A DNA stretch of 61,137 bases from Bryobacteraceae bacterium (GTDB lineage Bacteria; Acidobacteriota; Terriglobia; Bryobacterales; Bryobacteraceae): positions 1-61,137 of the forward strand of contig JAICLJ010000008.1 of NCBI GenBank assembly GCA_025927575.1, written 5' to 3'. Below, one piece after another: positions 1-9,206 of this stretch (positions within the stretch are counted from its first letter, which is position 1; every line of letters begins with the position of its first letter). Under the pieces are notes generated by a model. It did no database searches. It saw only the letters and a program-made list of their open reading frames with translations, and was not told the DNA's origin. A program made the position numbers and the translations under genes.

Positions 1-575
1 AGGGAGGCATCGAACGTTCCACCACCGAGATCGTAGACCAGCATCGTTTCGCGCCCGGCTTTGGAGGACCGCTGGCGGTGCCCGAACTCGATGCTGGCCG
101 CGCTTGGCTCGTTTAGAACCCCGAGGACCTCAAAGCCAGCGGAACGAAACGCCTCCACGGTGAGGAACCGCTGGTTGCTGTTCGCATGCGCGGGCACGCC
201 GAGCACGGCTTGCAGACGCTCGCCCGGCGCGACATGTAGATTAGAGCCTTCGAGCAGGGCATGGCGAAGCCCGCACGTGAGTCCGTGCAGCAATTCACGC
301 AAACGAAGCTGAACGTCGCCCAGGTCCAGCACCGTTTCCGGGCCTGCGTCTTCCAGCAGCCGTTTCAGCGACCGAATGACGGTCCAACCGTCTTGCCCTT
401 GCGACGCCCATGCGTCCCAACCGAAGCGCCGCTCATCGCCGCGCACCGCCGCGAGCGAGGGGAGCCATTCCGCCGACCCGCCCTCCGTTGCATCGAAAGA
501 AACCAGGGGATAATTTCCCCGGTCGGCAGCCGCCACGACAATTCGCGTGGTCCCAAAGTCAATACCGAGTTTCAT
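1..575 (-). CDS. Hsp70/DnaK-like ATPase, 3' end outside window
   Basis: The minus-strand frame opens at the ATG at 573-575 with MKLGIDFGTTRIVV, the phosphate-1 loop of actin-fold Hsp70 ATPases, and near residue 180 shows LVYDLGGGTFDAS, the phosphate-2 motif. The linking region contains the family's NEPSAAS stretch. About 191 residues are visible, so only the first half of the nucleotide-binding domain is present and the substrate-binding domain, if any, lies beyond the window edge. Divergence from canonical DnaK (no classical DnaK N-terminus, short loops) suggests a specialised Hsp70-like chaperone rather than the housekeeping copy. ATP-driven chaperone activity is inferred from the family. 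Confidence 0.85.
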   Translation of the reverse strand, partial: MKLGIDFGTTRIVVAAADRGNYPLVSFDATEGGSAEWLPSLAAVRGDERRFGWDAWASQGQDGWTVIRSLKRLLEDAGPETVLDLGDVQLRLRELLHGLTCGLRHALLEGSNLHVAPGERLQAVLGVPAHANSNQRFLTVEAFRSAGFEVLGVLNEPSAASIEFGHRQRSSKAGRETMLVYDLGGGTFDAS

Positions 576-808
576 GGTGTTGCACGTAGCCGTAGCAGGG
601 CTACCGTTCCAGTGTACGAAGCGGATGGGCAGCTCGAAGCCGGAGAGGGATGTGCGGATATAGACCGACAGAAGAGATCCAAGCGTAGCGGTACGCGAGG
701 ATGAAGCCGCGTCGTAAAGACATCCGCTCCCTCGCGGTCGCGGCTCCGCTCGAGGACGTCTTCATCAATTTCTGCCGAAGAATGCGCCACGGGGCGCGCA
801 GCGCAATT

Positions 809-3800
809 TCAGAACGTCAATTTGAGTGCGAGTTGAAACAGCCTGGGCGAAGCAGCTTCGAGAATTTGCCCAAATTGCGGCGAGGAGATGTCATTCTCCG
901 GCAGGAAGAAATTCGCGTGATTCGCTACATTGAAACACTCGGCACGGAACTGCAGCGTGGTTTGTTCGCGAATCGTAAAGTTCCGAAACACGGACAAGTC
1001 GATATCCGCGATGCCAGGGCCACGCACCACATTGCGGCCTTCGTTGCCGAACTGCCCCGCCTGCGTCACCGGGTCCAGCCGCTGAAAGGCGCTGCGGCTG
1101 ACCCATTGGTTTGGCGTATGCGATCCCTGGTTGGGGTCGGCAACCAGGTCCGGACGGCTCGAATAGAAGCCGGTGATTTCGGGAGCGCCGCCTTGCAGCG
1201 AAACGTTGCTGCTGTCATATACCGTGAAGGGCGTTCCCGATGAAACGCTCGCGATTCCGTTCAACTGCCAGCCATTCACGACGTACCGGACCAAGGCTGA
1301 AGAGCTATTCGACCGCGGAATCTGATAACTCCCACTGATCGCCACCCGATGTTTCGCGTCGAACAGTGACGGCCCATGCTCCGCGCTGAGATCGAATGGA
1401 TTCTGGGCCAGATCGTTTTCACCTCCGACAAGCCGCGGGGCGGATCCCGCGACGTTGAAAGAAGAAACCCCATCGAGACTCTTCGAATACCAATAGGAAA
1501 GGAGAAAACCGAATCCACTGGTATATTGCCGGGACAGCGCCACCTGCAGGGCGTGGTACGTCGAATTCGATTCGTTGCTCATCAACCCGACGGAAGCGAA
1601 ATCGCACGGCGGCCCGGCACTGGTACAACCGGCATACATGCGGCGCTGGTCCGCATTCTGCGCCGTGGCTCCCGGACCGTACACTGCCGGGTTTGCTTCA
1701 ACCATTCTCGGCAACCGCGTGCCTTTGTTGCCGACGTAGCGCAAATCGAGGACATAGTCGTTGCCGATCGCCTGCTGGATGGAAAAATTCCAGTCCTGAG
1801 CATACGGCGGACGGGCGGACGCATCGGTAGTTAGCACCGTCGCGGGCTTCACAAATGAGAGGTTCACAAACGGAGGCGGCTGCCCGCCATAAGGGTCGGC
1901 AAAATCAAAGCCCGGTCCCGGAAGCTGGTACGCCTGCGTCCAGGGCAAGGCGCTCACTGGCGCCTGAAGCGGCCCTCCCACTCCGTTGATAAACGAATCG
2001 TAGAAAATACCGTACGCGGCGCGAATCGTGGTGCGGCCGCTGCCGGTGGGATCCCACGCAACGCCTATCCGCGGCATGATTCCTTTGTAATAGACATCCG
2101 CAATGCCGTCGGGCACGCCGCGATCGCCCGGAAATAAGAGCCCGGCCGGCGCGTTCGGATAGACCGTCGACTGTTGGCCCGGAGCCCATTCATTCAGACG
2201 GTTTCGGATTTCCGTATAGGGAGTGTTGATTTCGTAGCGCAAACCATAGTGGAATGTCAGCCGTTTTGTGACTCGCCATTCGTCCTGCGCATAGCCGGCA
2301 ACTTCGAAATTCCGCAAGCCGCGATCGAACTGTCCGCCGCCCTGGAAAAAGGTGACCGATTGTCCTGTCAGAAAGCTCGCAAACGAATCGCTGAAGGGAA
2401 ATGGAGCAAAGACAAAGAACCCGTTCGTGGCAATTCCGTTTAACAAATTGATTTGATTCCGATCGAATTCGACTCCCAGTTTGAAATTGTGCGATCCACG
2501 GGTAACACCAATGGAATCCGCGGCCTGATAGCTGTTCTGATAGGTGTTTCTTGGGCCGGTGATCGGATCTCCTACGCTGGCATAACCGCTGACAATCAGA
2601 AACGGCGGGCCAAAAGCGTCGGCAAGCGTCGGTTGGTATCCAAATCCTAAATCGGACGGCGGCGTTTGATTCAACCGTTCATCAAAAAGAAAGACATTGC
2701 GAAAGAAGGCCGCTCGGAAGGTATTGACGATCTGAGGAGAAAACAGATGGATATAAGATCCTGTGACGGAGTGCGTGCGAATCGAATCGCTCACGGGGAA
2801 GCCCGGCACGTCGGCGCCGTTGATCGATAGCGGGTCGATGCCGCTTGAGCTCGATGTCGCATAACGAAGAAACAACTGATCGCTATTTGCAAACAGGTGG
2901 TCGATGCGGAAACCGCCCTGGTCATAGTCATTCGTCAATAACTCAGTGGACGAATAGAGCGACGGAGAAAGATTCCCGAGCGGATATAACTTCAGGGCGT
3001 TGAGCGCGACGGGATTCTGCATCGCCGCCGGAATTCGATTGCCCGGCACGGGCTCGCCGCTGAAATAATTGATCAGCGGAACCGGCTGTCCTGTTTGCGG
3101 ATCGACTAATCCCGAAAAATCGCCGGTCCTCTGCGCAGGCGTCGGCACGATTGCTGTTTTGGTTTCCCCCTGTCTGTTTCGAAACCCTTCGTAATACAAA
3201 AAGAAGAAATCGCGATTCTTCCGCAAGGGGCCGCCGAATGTAGCTCCAAACTGGTTCTGATGCAGAGGCTCGGTTGTGACCGCGAAGAAGTTTCGCGCAT
3301 CCATGGCATCGTTTCGAAGGAATTCATATAAATCGCCGTGAAATCCGTTACTGCCGGATTTTGTGACGACGCTCGTGGTCGCGCCGCTCGTGCCACCGTA
3401 TTCCGCCGGTGCGTTTGAGGTAAGGATTCGAAACTCGGCAATGGCGTCGACCGGAGTGCGAATAGCGAATCCGCCATCGACGCTGTTCACGTTCGGAACG
3501 CCATCGAGCAGATACATGTTGGATTCAGGCCGCTGGCCGTTCACGGCGTATGCCTGGCCGCTGCGCAACAAGCCGCCGGCCTCGGAAAGCCCGGATGTCA
3601 TGGGCGCCACGCCCGGTTGAAGAAGACCCAGTTGAGTGAAGTTGCGGCCATTTAAAGGCAAATCCGCCGCCTCCCGGGAGGAGACGACCTGGCCGAGAGT
3701 GGATCCCAGGTCGATTGCGGCAGCATTTGCCTGCACGTTCACTTCGGTAGAACTTCCCGCGAGAACCAGTTTCACCGGCAACCGGAGAGTGCGCCCGATA

Positions 3801-4078
3801 TCCACGCGAATGCCGGTGGCGGTAAATGGCGCGAATCCGTTAGCGGCCACGCGCAATTCATAAGTGCCAACGGGCAAATACGAAAAATGATAGCTGCCGC
3901 CCGCAGCCGAATCCTGCGTGGCGCAAAATCCGTTTTGGATGTTGCACGCCTTCACTTGCGCCCGCTCCACGCTTCCTCCGGAGGGATCTTCGATTTGTCC
4001 CTCAATTGTTCCGGTGGGGTCCTGTGCTCCTAAGCGTAGCGTCAGACACACAAAAAGCAAGCAACAAAGTCGTCTCAT
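809..4078 (-). CDS. Oar-like TonB-dependent outer-membrane receptor
   Basis: About 1,089 residues from the ATG at 4078, which begins MRRLCCLLFVCLTLRLGAQ, a good signal peptide; an upstream in-frame start at 4138 would put 20 non-signal residues before it and is less likely. After the signal comes a carboxypeptidase-regulatory-like beta-sandwich (GTIEGQIEDPSGG...), then a TonB plug (NGRNFTQLGLLQPGV, LLDGVPNVNSVDG), then a long beta-barrel ending in aromatic LKLTF, typical for outer-membrane insertion. This architecture is greatly expanded in Acidobacteriota and is linked to uptake of large or complexed substrates; the substrate here cannot be read from sequence. It is flanked by co-oriented but separate genes. 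Confidence 0.9.
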   Translation of the reverse strand: MRRLCCLLFVCLTLRLGAQDPTGTIEGQIEDPSGGSVERAQVKACNIQNGFCATQDSAAGGSYHFSYLPVGTYELRVAANGFAPFTATGIRVDIGRTLRLPVKLVLAGSSTEVNVQANAAAIDLGSTLGQVVSSREAADLPLNGRNFTQLGLLQPGVAPMTSGLSEAGGLLRSGQAYAVNGQRPESNMYLLDGVPNVNSVDGGFAIRTPVDAIAEFRILTSNAPAEYGGTSGATTSVVTKSGSNGFHGDLYEFLRNDAMDARNFFAVTTEPLHQNQFGATFGGPLRKNRDFFFLYYEGFRNRQGETKTAIVPTPAQRTGDFSGLVDPQTGQPVPLINYFSGEPVPGNRIPAAMQNPVALNALKLYPLGNLSPSLYSSTELLTNDYDQGGFRIDHLFANSDQLFLRYATSSSSGIDPLSINGADVPGFPVSDSIRTHSVTGSYIHLFSPQIVNTFRAAFFRNVFLFDERLNQTPPSDLGFGYQPTLADAFGPPFLIVSGYASVGDPITGPRNTYQNSYQAADSIGVTRGSHNFKLGVEFDRNQINLLNGIATNGFFVFAPFPFSDSFASFLTGQSVTFFQGGGQFDRGLRNFEVAGYAQDEWRVTKRLTFHYGLRYEINTPYTEIRNRLNEWAPGQQSTVYPNAPAGLLFPGDRGVPDGIADVYYKGIMPRIGVAWDPTGSGRTTIRAAYGIFYDSFINGVGGPLQAPVSALPWTQAYQLPGPGFDFADPYGGQPPPFVNLSFVKPATVLTTDASARPPYAQDWNFSIQQAIGNDYVLDLRYVGNKGTRLPRMVEANPAVYGPGATAQNADQRRMYAGCTSAGPPCDFASVGLMSNESNSTYHALQVALSRQYTSGFGFLLSYWYSKSLDGVSSFNVAGSAPRLVGGENDLAQNPFDLSAEHGPSLFDAKHRVAISGSYQIPRSNSSSALVRYVVNGWQLNGIASVSSGTPFTVYDSSNVSLQGGAPEITGFYSSRPDLVADPNQGSHTPNQWVSRSAFQRLDPVTQAGQFGNEGRNVVRGPGIADIDLSVFRNFTIREQTTLQFRAECFNVANHANFFLPENDISSPQFGQILEAASPRLFQLALKLTF

Positions 4079-4213
4079 AGAAAGTCGGAGCGGCGTAAAG
4101 TGCTTGTAAGTGTAGAGGTGAAATGGGCGGAGAAACAATACTATCGATTTACTAGATTCATTTAAGGCGCGAACCAGCCATTCGGGGCATTGGCGGCCCC
4201 GCAGGCTTCTTAA

Positions 4214-4810
4214 TCACTTGCGGACATAACCCGTCGCGGCGCTGCGCTTGCCGCCTTGACGGTGAGCTTCCTCGGATAGTGCATGCACGCCGGATGCATC
4301 GATCCAGCGGTTATAGAAATTAAACAAGGCGCACACCGTGATGGCGCAGTAAATGTCCGCGTCGGTCCAGCCCACATCGTAAAGCGGCTTCATGTCGTCG
4401 GCTGAAATATCAAGCGAGTTACGATTCACTTTGCTGACGAATCGGAAGAGCCGCTTCTCTTTTTCGTCAAGAGGAGAATTTTCCAGATCGCGAAGAACAG
4501 CCCACACAAGGTCTTCGCTGCCGAGCAATTCCGCCGCAACTGCGGCGTGAGATTTCAGTCAAAACGGGCAATGATTTTCGTACGAGGTATACGCCGCGAT
4601 GAGCTCGCGGATTCCGGGCGATAAGGGCGCTTCTTCGCGCATAACCTCTTGCGTAAATCGCGCCAGATGCTCAGTTGCTTTCGGATGGAAAGCGAACAAG
4701 TGCCAGATTTGCGGATATTCCGAACCGGCCGCCTTCATCATCTCGATGGCGTCTTTGTAAGAGCTGGGCTTAGTATCGTTTTCAACTTCCGGCAGAAATA
4801 TGGGTTTCAT
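4214..4810 (-). CDS. AhpD-like peroxidase, probable selenoprotein (CxxU)
   Basis: The frame runs from ATG 4810 to a TGA at 4559-4561, then continues open in the same frame to 4214, giving 198 residues with the TGA as residue 84. The sequence around it reads NHC-P-F-(TGA)-LKSHAAVAAEL, exactly the redox CxxC...H motif of the AhpD/carboxymuconolactone-decarboxylase fold with selenocysteine in place of the second Cys. The C-terminal half (ADIYCAITVCALFNFYNRW) is intact family sequence, so this is not a decayed gene. A 6-bp hairpin with a small loop begins 11 nt after the TGA (separate entry). AhpD-family selenoproteins are known in bacteria. Predicted role: thiol/selenol-dependent reduction of peroxides in the cytoplasm. 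No selA, selB or selC is in the window, so decoding must rely on genes elsewhere. Confidence 0.82.
4532..4547 (-). promoter_or_regulatory. bacterial SECIS-like hairpin after in-frame TGA
   Basis: On the minus strand, 11 nt after the TGA (4561-4559), there is CGCCGC-AGTT-GCGGCG: a perfect 6-bp GC-rich stem with a four-base loop. The loop has G as its second base and starts 17 nt after the TGA. Published bacterial SECIS models require a stem immediately downstream of UGA with an apical loop about 16-37 nt away and a G among its first two bases; this element meets those rules. It sits inside the coding sequence (A-A-V-A-A). Confidence 0.7.
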
Positions 4811-4900
4811 CGGCGGCTTCGGCTTCTTTGAGAACGTAACCTACCTGCAGCCCATTGAACAATAGTGTTTGGCCACTAGCGCGGAGTTCTGGTCGGGGCC

Positions 4901-5626
4901 TTACTCCACCAGCGGAGCAACCTGATCCGGAGTCGTCACTCCGGGCGGAAGTTCCATAACCTTGATATTGCGGAAATGGATCTCGGCTCCTTCCGATTCG
5001 AGGCAAAGGTAACCTTTTCGCTGTGTTGAGTGGCTGATCCCATTTACGAATTTGCCATTGACGGCAAGCTTAATGACACCATCGACGGCGACAACGTCGT
5101 ACGTGTTCCACTCTCCGCGCCCTTTACAGCGGTTTTCAATGGACTTGCTTCTCTCGCCTCTCGGGTTATCCGGCGTCGTCTTCACTCCTCCAACGCCAAA
5201 CAGTTCGCCATGTACGTACGCGATGGGCGGCGTGATCCCGTTATGTTTGTGCAACTCGGGCCATTGCAATTCGAGCATCTGGATTTCGATGCCGTTAGGC
5301 AGGCGGCTGCTGACGCCAGGACGGGCATCGCTCCACGCAAATACTCCGGAATTCCCGCCGGGCTCGATGTGCATCCATTCGATATGCAGGATGAAGTTCT
5401 CATATTGCTTTACGCTGCGCATCACGCCGATGGGATGACCGGAACAGATCAACACGCCATCTTTGACTCGCCAGGTATCTTTGTCGGTATTGACGTTCAC
5501 CCAGCCAGTCAGGTCTTTGCCATTAAATAAACTGCGGAATTCCGGAACCGGCATGTCTCTGGCCGGAAGAACGCTCAGTAGAAGTGGCAGACACGCCAAT
5601 ACGCCTGCAGCCGCGAATCGCTTCAT
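4901..5626 (-). CDS. secreted DUF1080 (3-keto-disaccharide hydrolase-like) protein
   Basis: About 241 residues from ATG 5626, where [22 protein letters not shown] forms a signal peptide; an earlier in-frame start at 5692 adds 22 residues without signal character. The mature part opens with [13 protein letters not shown], then [12 protein letters not shown] and GGNSGVFAW, and closes with [11 protein letters not shown], all hallmark blocks of the DUF1080 concanavalin-like sandwich. Members act on glycosidic or keto-sugar substrates in the periplasm or are lipoprotein-like; no lipobox is seen here. It lies about 90 bp upstream of the selenoprotein gene on the same strand and could be cotranscribed, but no functional link is obvious. 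Confidence 0.85.
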   Translation of the reverse strand: MKRFAAAGVLACLPLLLSVLPARDMPVPEFRSLFNGKDLTGWVNVNTDKDTWRVKDGVLICSGHPIGVMRSVKQYENFILHIEWMHIEPGGNSGVFAWSDARPGVSSRLPNGIEIQMLELQWPELHKHNGITPPIAYVHGELFGVGGVKTTPDNPRGERSKSIENRCKGRGEWNTYDVVAVDGVIKLAVNGKFVNGISHSTQRKGYLCLESEGAEIHFRNIKVMELPPGVTTPDQVAPLVE

Positions 5627-5900
5627 AGGTATCTGTAGATCGTACCCCAGCTTCGCTTTGCGAGAGGCTGCATCGGCCACTTGAACGCGCATTCAACGGC
5701 TACTGACCGGGTGCTCACCCCTCGCTTAGAGCGTAGCGGCGGACGCGATCACAGGCTTTTTCACGATTCTTCACTTTCACTAACTCATTGGATTCCCGCC
5801 ACTTAATCGGGTTCGCTCTTTCACGGCTCCAAAGAACGGCGCCGGCGCGCTTCTACACTCGAATCGCCTGCGATTGAGGCGACAAACCAAGCGAGACTAC

Positions 5901-6989
5901 ATGCGAAGACTCCGCCATCTGTTCACATATCTTTTGACCTTTTCCGCACTGGCCAGCGTGCCGGCGACGGCACAGACTCTTTCGAGCATCCGGGACACCG
6001 TCCATAATGCCGACGGCTCCAGTTTCAACGGCCAGTTGATCATTTCGTGGCAGGCGTTCACGTCGGCAACAGGAGCAAGCATCGCGCCTCACAGCACGGC
6101 GCTGAACATCACGAACGGCTACATCTCGGTGGTGCTCGTGCCGACAACCAATGCGTCGGCCGGCGCCGTGTACACGGCACAATACGAATCAAACGATGGA
6201 ACAAAGCAATGGACGGAATACTGGCAGGTGCCTCCCAGTTGGACGCCGCTCACGCTGAGCGAAATTCGTGTTGCGAATCCGCCGAACACAGGAGGGAGTG
6301 GTAACGGCGGTGGATCGGGCGCGATCACGCTGCCTCTGAGCGAGAGCAATGTCATTAATCTGAGCGCCGATCTGTCGGCTAGGGCTGTGAAGGGATCGAG
6401 TTATGCGCCGGCACACGCCGCCATGATCGACGATCTCGGCGCCATTGGTTCGGTAAGCGGGAACGGCGGCGATTGCGTTCATGTGGATGGCAGCAGCGGG
6501 GCGTGCGGCAGCGCAGCGCCCTACCCGCTATTTGTGGACGCGGATCTGCCGAGCGGTAGCATCAACGGGTTTAACCCTGTCTTCACGTTGAGCCAGACGC
6601 CGAGCCCGAGCACGAGCTTGTCGCTTTACAGGAACGGAATGATGCAGAGACAGGGCGTCGATTACAGCGTCGCCGCGAACACCGTCACGTTCGTGCCGGG
6701 CGCAACACCGCAAACCGGCGATATTCTGACGGCGTTCTATCGCACACAGGGCAGCGGCTCTGCAGCGCAATTTATCGATGCCGAGACGCCGTCGGGAACT
6801 ATCGACGGGTTTAACACGATCTTTAGTCTGGCCTCGACACCCAATCCGGCCGCCAGCTTGCAACTGTTTAGGAATGGAGCTTTGCAACGACTTGGCATCG
6901 ACTTCACATTGAGCGCGAACACCATCACTTTCGCGGGCGGAATGACACCGAGAATTGGTGACTCGTTGCTGGCGTTTTACCGGCATTGA
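5901..6989 (+). CDS. secreted protein with two C-terminal tandem repeats
   Basis: About 362 residues from ATG 5901 (MRRLRHLFTYLLTFSALASVPATAQ), a signal peptide cut near Ala-Gln; the in-frame ATG at 5874 only adds nine residues. Residues 25-130 form a beta-rich domain (SFNGQLIISWQAF, NGYISVVLVPT), followed by a Gly/Ser-rich linker, a short middle region with one Cys pair, and two near-identical 71-residue modules. No catalytic motif is visible. The repeat type recurs in exported acidobacterial and phage-tail-like proteins, so an adhesive or surface-coat role is possible, but function is unknown. Confidence 0.7.
   Translation: MRRLRHLFTYLLTFSALASVPATAQTLSSIRDTVHNADGSSFNGQLIISWQAFTSATGASIAPHSTALNITNGYISVVLVPTTNASAGAVYTAQYESNDGTKQWTEYWQVPPSWTPLTLSEIRVANPPNTGGSGNGGGSGAITLPLSESNVINLSADLSARAVKGSSYAPAHAAMIDDLGAIGSVSGNGGDCVHVDGSSGACGSAAPYPLFVDADLPSGSINGFNPVFTLSQTPSPSTSLSLYRNGMMQRQGVDYSVAANTVTFVPGATPQTGDILTAFYRTQGSGSAAQFIDAETPSGTIDGFNTIFSLASTPNPAASLQLFRNGALQRLGIDFTLSANTITFAGGMTPRIGDSLLAFYRH
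6531..6743 (+). repeat. repeat module 1 of secreted protein
   Basis: A 71-codon module from FVDADLPSGSINGF to GDILTAFYR. It aligns without gaps to the module starting exactly 240 nt later, sharing the pattern TPxPxxSLxLxRNGxxQRxGxDxxxxANTxTF. Confidence 0.85.
6771..6983 (+). repeat. repeat module 2 of secreted protein
   Basis: The second 71-codon copy, FIDAETPSGTIDGF to GDSLLAFYR, ends two codons before the stop. Protein similarity to module 1 is high while the DNA has diverged, suggesting an old duplication under selection. Confidence 0.85.
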
Positions 6990-7026
6990 CCAGGCCTGGT
7001 CGATGCCTGCGAACCTGTCGGGCAAC

Positions 7027-7977
7027 CTACGCCCGCCAGAGCGTTTCGATCAACGGCCATTCCGAATCGCCCCACTGATCCAGAACCTCGAATTCGGAAT
7101 CCTTCGCCAGCGTTTCGAGCTCTTCGACAGTAAACTTGTGCGACGATTCCGTCCAGATCGATTCGCCCTCTCTGAAATGCACCGTTAAGTCCAGCGCGCC
7201 CACGCGCACATCCTGCTCTTCGCGAGAGACAAGATACATCTCCATGCGGCGTTCCGCCGGGTTCCACACCGCTTCGTGAACAAAACAGCGCAGATCGAAA
7301 TTCGCTTGCAGTTCCCTGTTGATCCTGGCGAGCAAATTCAGATTGAAAGCCGCCGTAACGTTGGCTGGATCGTCGTATGCCACGAGCATACGATCCACGT
7401 CTTTCACAAGATCCGCTCCAATCAGGAACAGATCACCTGGCCGTAACCTGCGGCGGACCGCTCGGAGAAACTCGCGTTGTTCCGATCGCTCCAGATTCCC
7501 GATCGTGCTGCCCAGAAACAAAAGTAGAAGCTGCGACTTAGCGGGGCGCTTGCGGCTAAGGCATTCGAGACCGTGAAAATAATCTCCCATTATGGGTTCA
7601 ACCAGGGCGAGCTTTCCGAGTTCCCGGCTGCAAGTCGAGAGCGCCTCGCTCGATACATCGATCGGATAATATTTCAATTCGGGAACATTGAGGGCTCCTA
7701 GGATATGACTCGTCTTTTTTCCGGAGCCGCTTCCCAACTCGGCCACTACACACGGACGTTGAACTCGCGCGGCAACGCTTTCAGCGCAGCGCGCCAGCAC
7801 CCGCTCGTCGGCACGCGAGAGTCCGTACTCCGGAAGGAGCGTAATTGCCTCGAACAGTTTGCTGCCTAAATCGTCGTAAAAATACTTGGGTGGCAGCTTC
7901 TTTTGGTTGACGGCCCTGAGCCCCGCCCAAACGTCGGCGGCGAATTCAGACACTGGTAGCTTGACACTTGTCGCCAT
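7027..7977 (-). CDS. egtD: L-histidine N-alpha-methyltransferase
   Basis: A 316-residue SAM-dependent methyltransferase of the EgtD family, usual length about 320. The diagnostic N-terminal block YFYDDLGSKLFEAITLLPEY (residues 32-51) is followed by SADE-type SRADE and the SAM loop VAELGSGSGKKT near residue 80; VVAELGSG and LFLGSTIGNL match the family. It converts histidine to hercynine with three methyl transfers, the first step of ergothioneine synthesis in the cytoplasm. The gene follows egtB with 8 nt between stop and start, so the two form an operon and mutually support the call. Confidence 0.92.
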   Translation of the reverse strand: MATSVKLPVSEFAADVWAGLRAVNQKKLPPKYFYDDLGSKLFEAITLLPEYGLSRADERVLARCAESVAARVQRPCVVAELGSGSGKKTSHILGALNVPELKYYPIDVSSEALSTCSRELGKLALVEPIMGDYFHGLECLSRKRPAKSQLLLLFLGSTIGNLERSEQREFLRAVRRRLRPGDLFLIGADLVKDVDRMLVAYDDPANVTAAFNLNLLARINRELQANFDLRCFVHEAVWNPAERRMEMYLVSREEQDVRVGALDLTVHFREGESIWTESSHKFTVEELETLAKDSEFEVLDQWGDSEWPLIETLWRA

Positions 7978-7985
7978 GGAATTAT

Positions 7986-9206
7986 TTAGCTTTCAATGCA
8001 CCGAAACGTTCCGTAGACGTATGGATATTCGGGGCGAAACCAATTGCGGAACGAACGCCGCAGCAAGCGCGCGGCAGTGCGCGGCGACCCTCCTTTGATG
8101 ACGTAATGCTCGCCATCAAAGAAGTTTGCCGAGTAGCCGGGATAGGATGGCGCGGCCCGGAAACCGTCGAAGGGAGCAAACACGGTGCTGGTCCACTCCC
8201 AGCCGTTTCCTACCAACTGATGTACGCCGAAGGCGCTTTTGCCGCCAGGCGTTTCAGAAACAGGCTCCGGGTCCCACCGCCTGAAGTCGAAGTTGCCAAC
8301 ATCGCCGGCAGGCGCCGTATTTCCCCATGGATACAACCGGCCGTTGCCGCCATAAGCGGCGCGATGAAATTGTTCCTCGGTGGGAATCGCCTTTCCGGCC
8401 CAAGCCGCGTATCTCTCGGCCTCCCGTTGCGTCACGTAGACGGGCCAGCCGAGCGGCAGCGGGATCTCCTCAAACATGCCTCGGTAATAAAATTTCCCCT
8501 GCCGCTCCGTCCAGAAAGCCGGCGACGGCGCACCTTCGCGAACAAAGCGGAGGTAGTCGCCGTTGGAGATTTTATATTTCTGAATCGAGAAGGCGGGAAC
8601 GTGTACCACGTGCTCGTCATATTCGTTGTCCCACCCGAATGAACCATCTCGCGGCTTACCCAGGATCGCTTCTCCGGCCGGTACTGATCGCCATGAATTT
8701 TTCGGGCTCGATTTGGAAGACAATGCAGTCCCATAGCCGGCCGGCGCAATCTTTGCATCGTGTCCGAAGTTATGCCACATGTACGCGAGCGTCTCCAGGT
8801 GCATCAGCCGGTGTTCCAGCGCCATGCACACGGACCCCGCCGGGGCATCATCGAACGCCCGATCGACCGCCCGGCGCGCCTGCCGAACGTAATTCGTCAC
8901 GCGTTCGAGCGAAGGCCAGTCCGCCGGCGTGTCCACCGGGAGATCCGTACCGTCCGGATCTATGCCGGCTTGAAACAGCGCATCGAGGGCCGGCTCATTT
9001 GAATGCTCACCAAGTCCCTCACGGCAAATCTGAATGTAATCGAACGCATCCAGATGGCCGATATAAAAGATCACGCGGTGCCGTTCTGAGATGGGCCGGT
9101 CGTACAAACGCGAGGGCCGCAAAACCGAGAAAAGAACCTCGCTCTGCCGGCGGGCTTCGGTTAGCTCCGCCGCAAGCTGAGCGCGCGTAGATTCGAGTAC
9201 AGCCAT
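7986..9206 (-). CDS. egtB: hercynine oxygenase / sulfoxide synthase EgtB
   Basis: 406 residues from ATG 9206, chosen because GGAGGTG lies three bases upstream; an in-frame start at 9236 lacks this. Domains: DinB-like helical bundle (1-150) and a formylglycine-generating-enzyme-type sulfatase-modifying fold (165-406; WPVYVTQREAERYAAWAGKAIPT, GNGWEWT). Three iron ligands are visible, His51 (GHLDAFDY) and His132/His136 in HRLMHLE, the same spacing known for characterised EgtB. It joins hercynine to a thiol (gamma-glutamylcysteine or cysteine) with O2 to form the sulfoxide. No egtA, egtC or egtE is adjacent, so thiol source and the C-S lyase are elsewhere or the cysteine-using short route operates. 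Confidence 0.92.
   Translation of the reverse strand: MAVLESTRAQLAAELTEARRQSEVLFSVLRPSRLYDRPISERHRVIFYIGHLDAFDYIQICREGLGEHSNEPALDALFQAGIDPDGTDLPVDTPADWPSLERVTNYVRQARRAVDRAFDDAPAGSVCMALEHRLMHLETLAYMWHNFGHDAKIAPAGYGTALSSKSSPKNSWRSVPAGEAILGKPRDGSFGWDNEYDEHVVHVPAFSIQKYKISNGDYLRFVREGAPSPAFWTERQGKFYYRGMFEEIPLPLGWPVYVTQREAERYAAWAGKAIPTEEQFHRAAYGGNGRLYPWGNTAPAGDVGNFDFRRWDPEPVSETPGGKSAFGVHQLVGNGWEWTSTVFAPFDGFRAAPSYPGYSANFFDGEHYVIKGGSPRTAARLLRRSFRNWFRPEYPYVYGTFRCIES

Noticed and set aside
4214..4810. Two separate short genes or a frameshifted pseudogene at 4214-4528 and 4559-4810
   Set aside because: Both halves are in the same frame, the only interruption is one TGA at a catalytic Cys column, and a SECIS-like stem follows; selenocysteine is the better explanation.
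6988..7001. Perfect palindrome GACCAGGCCTGGTC between convergent genes
   Set aside because: No loop and no T-run; a hairpin is possible but terminator function cannot be supported.
7968..9190. Plus-strand open frames of 224 and 287 residues over egtB
   Set aside because: Arg/Pro-rich shadow frames opposite a well-conserved gene with no family features.
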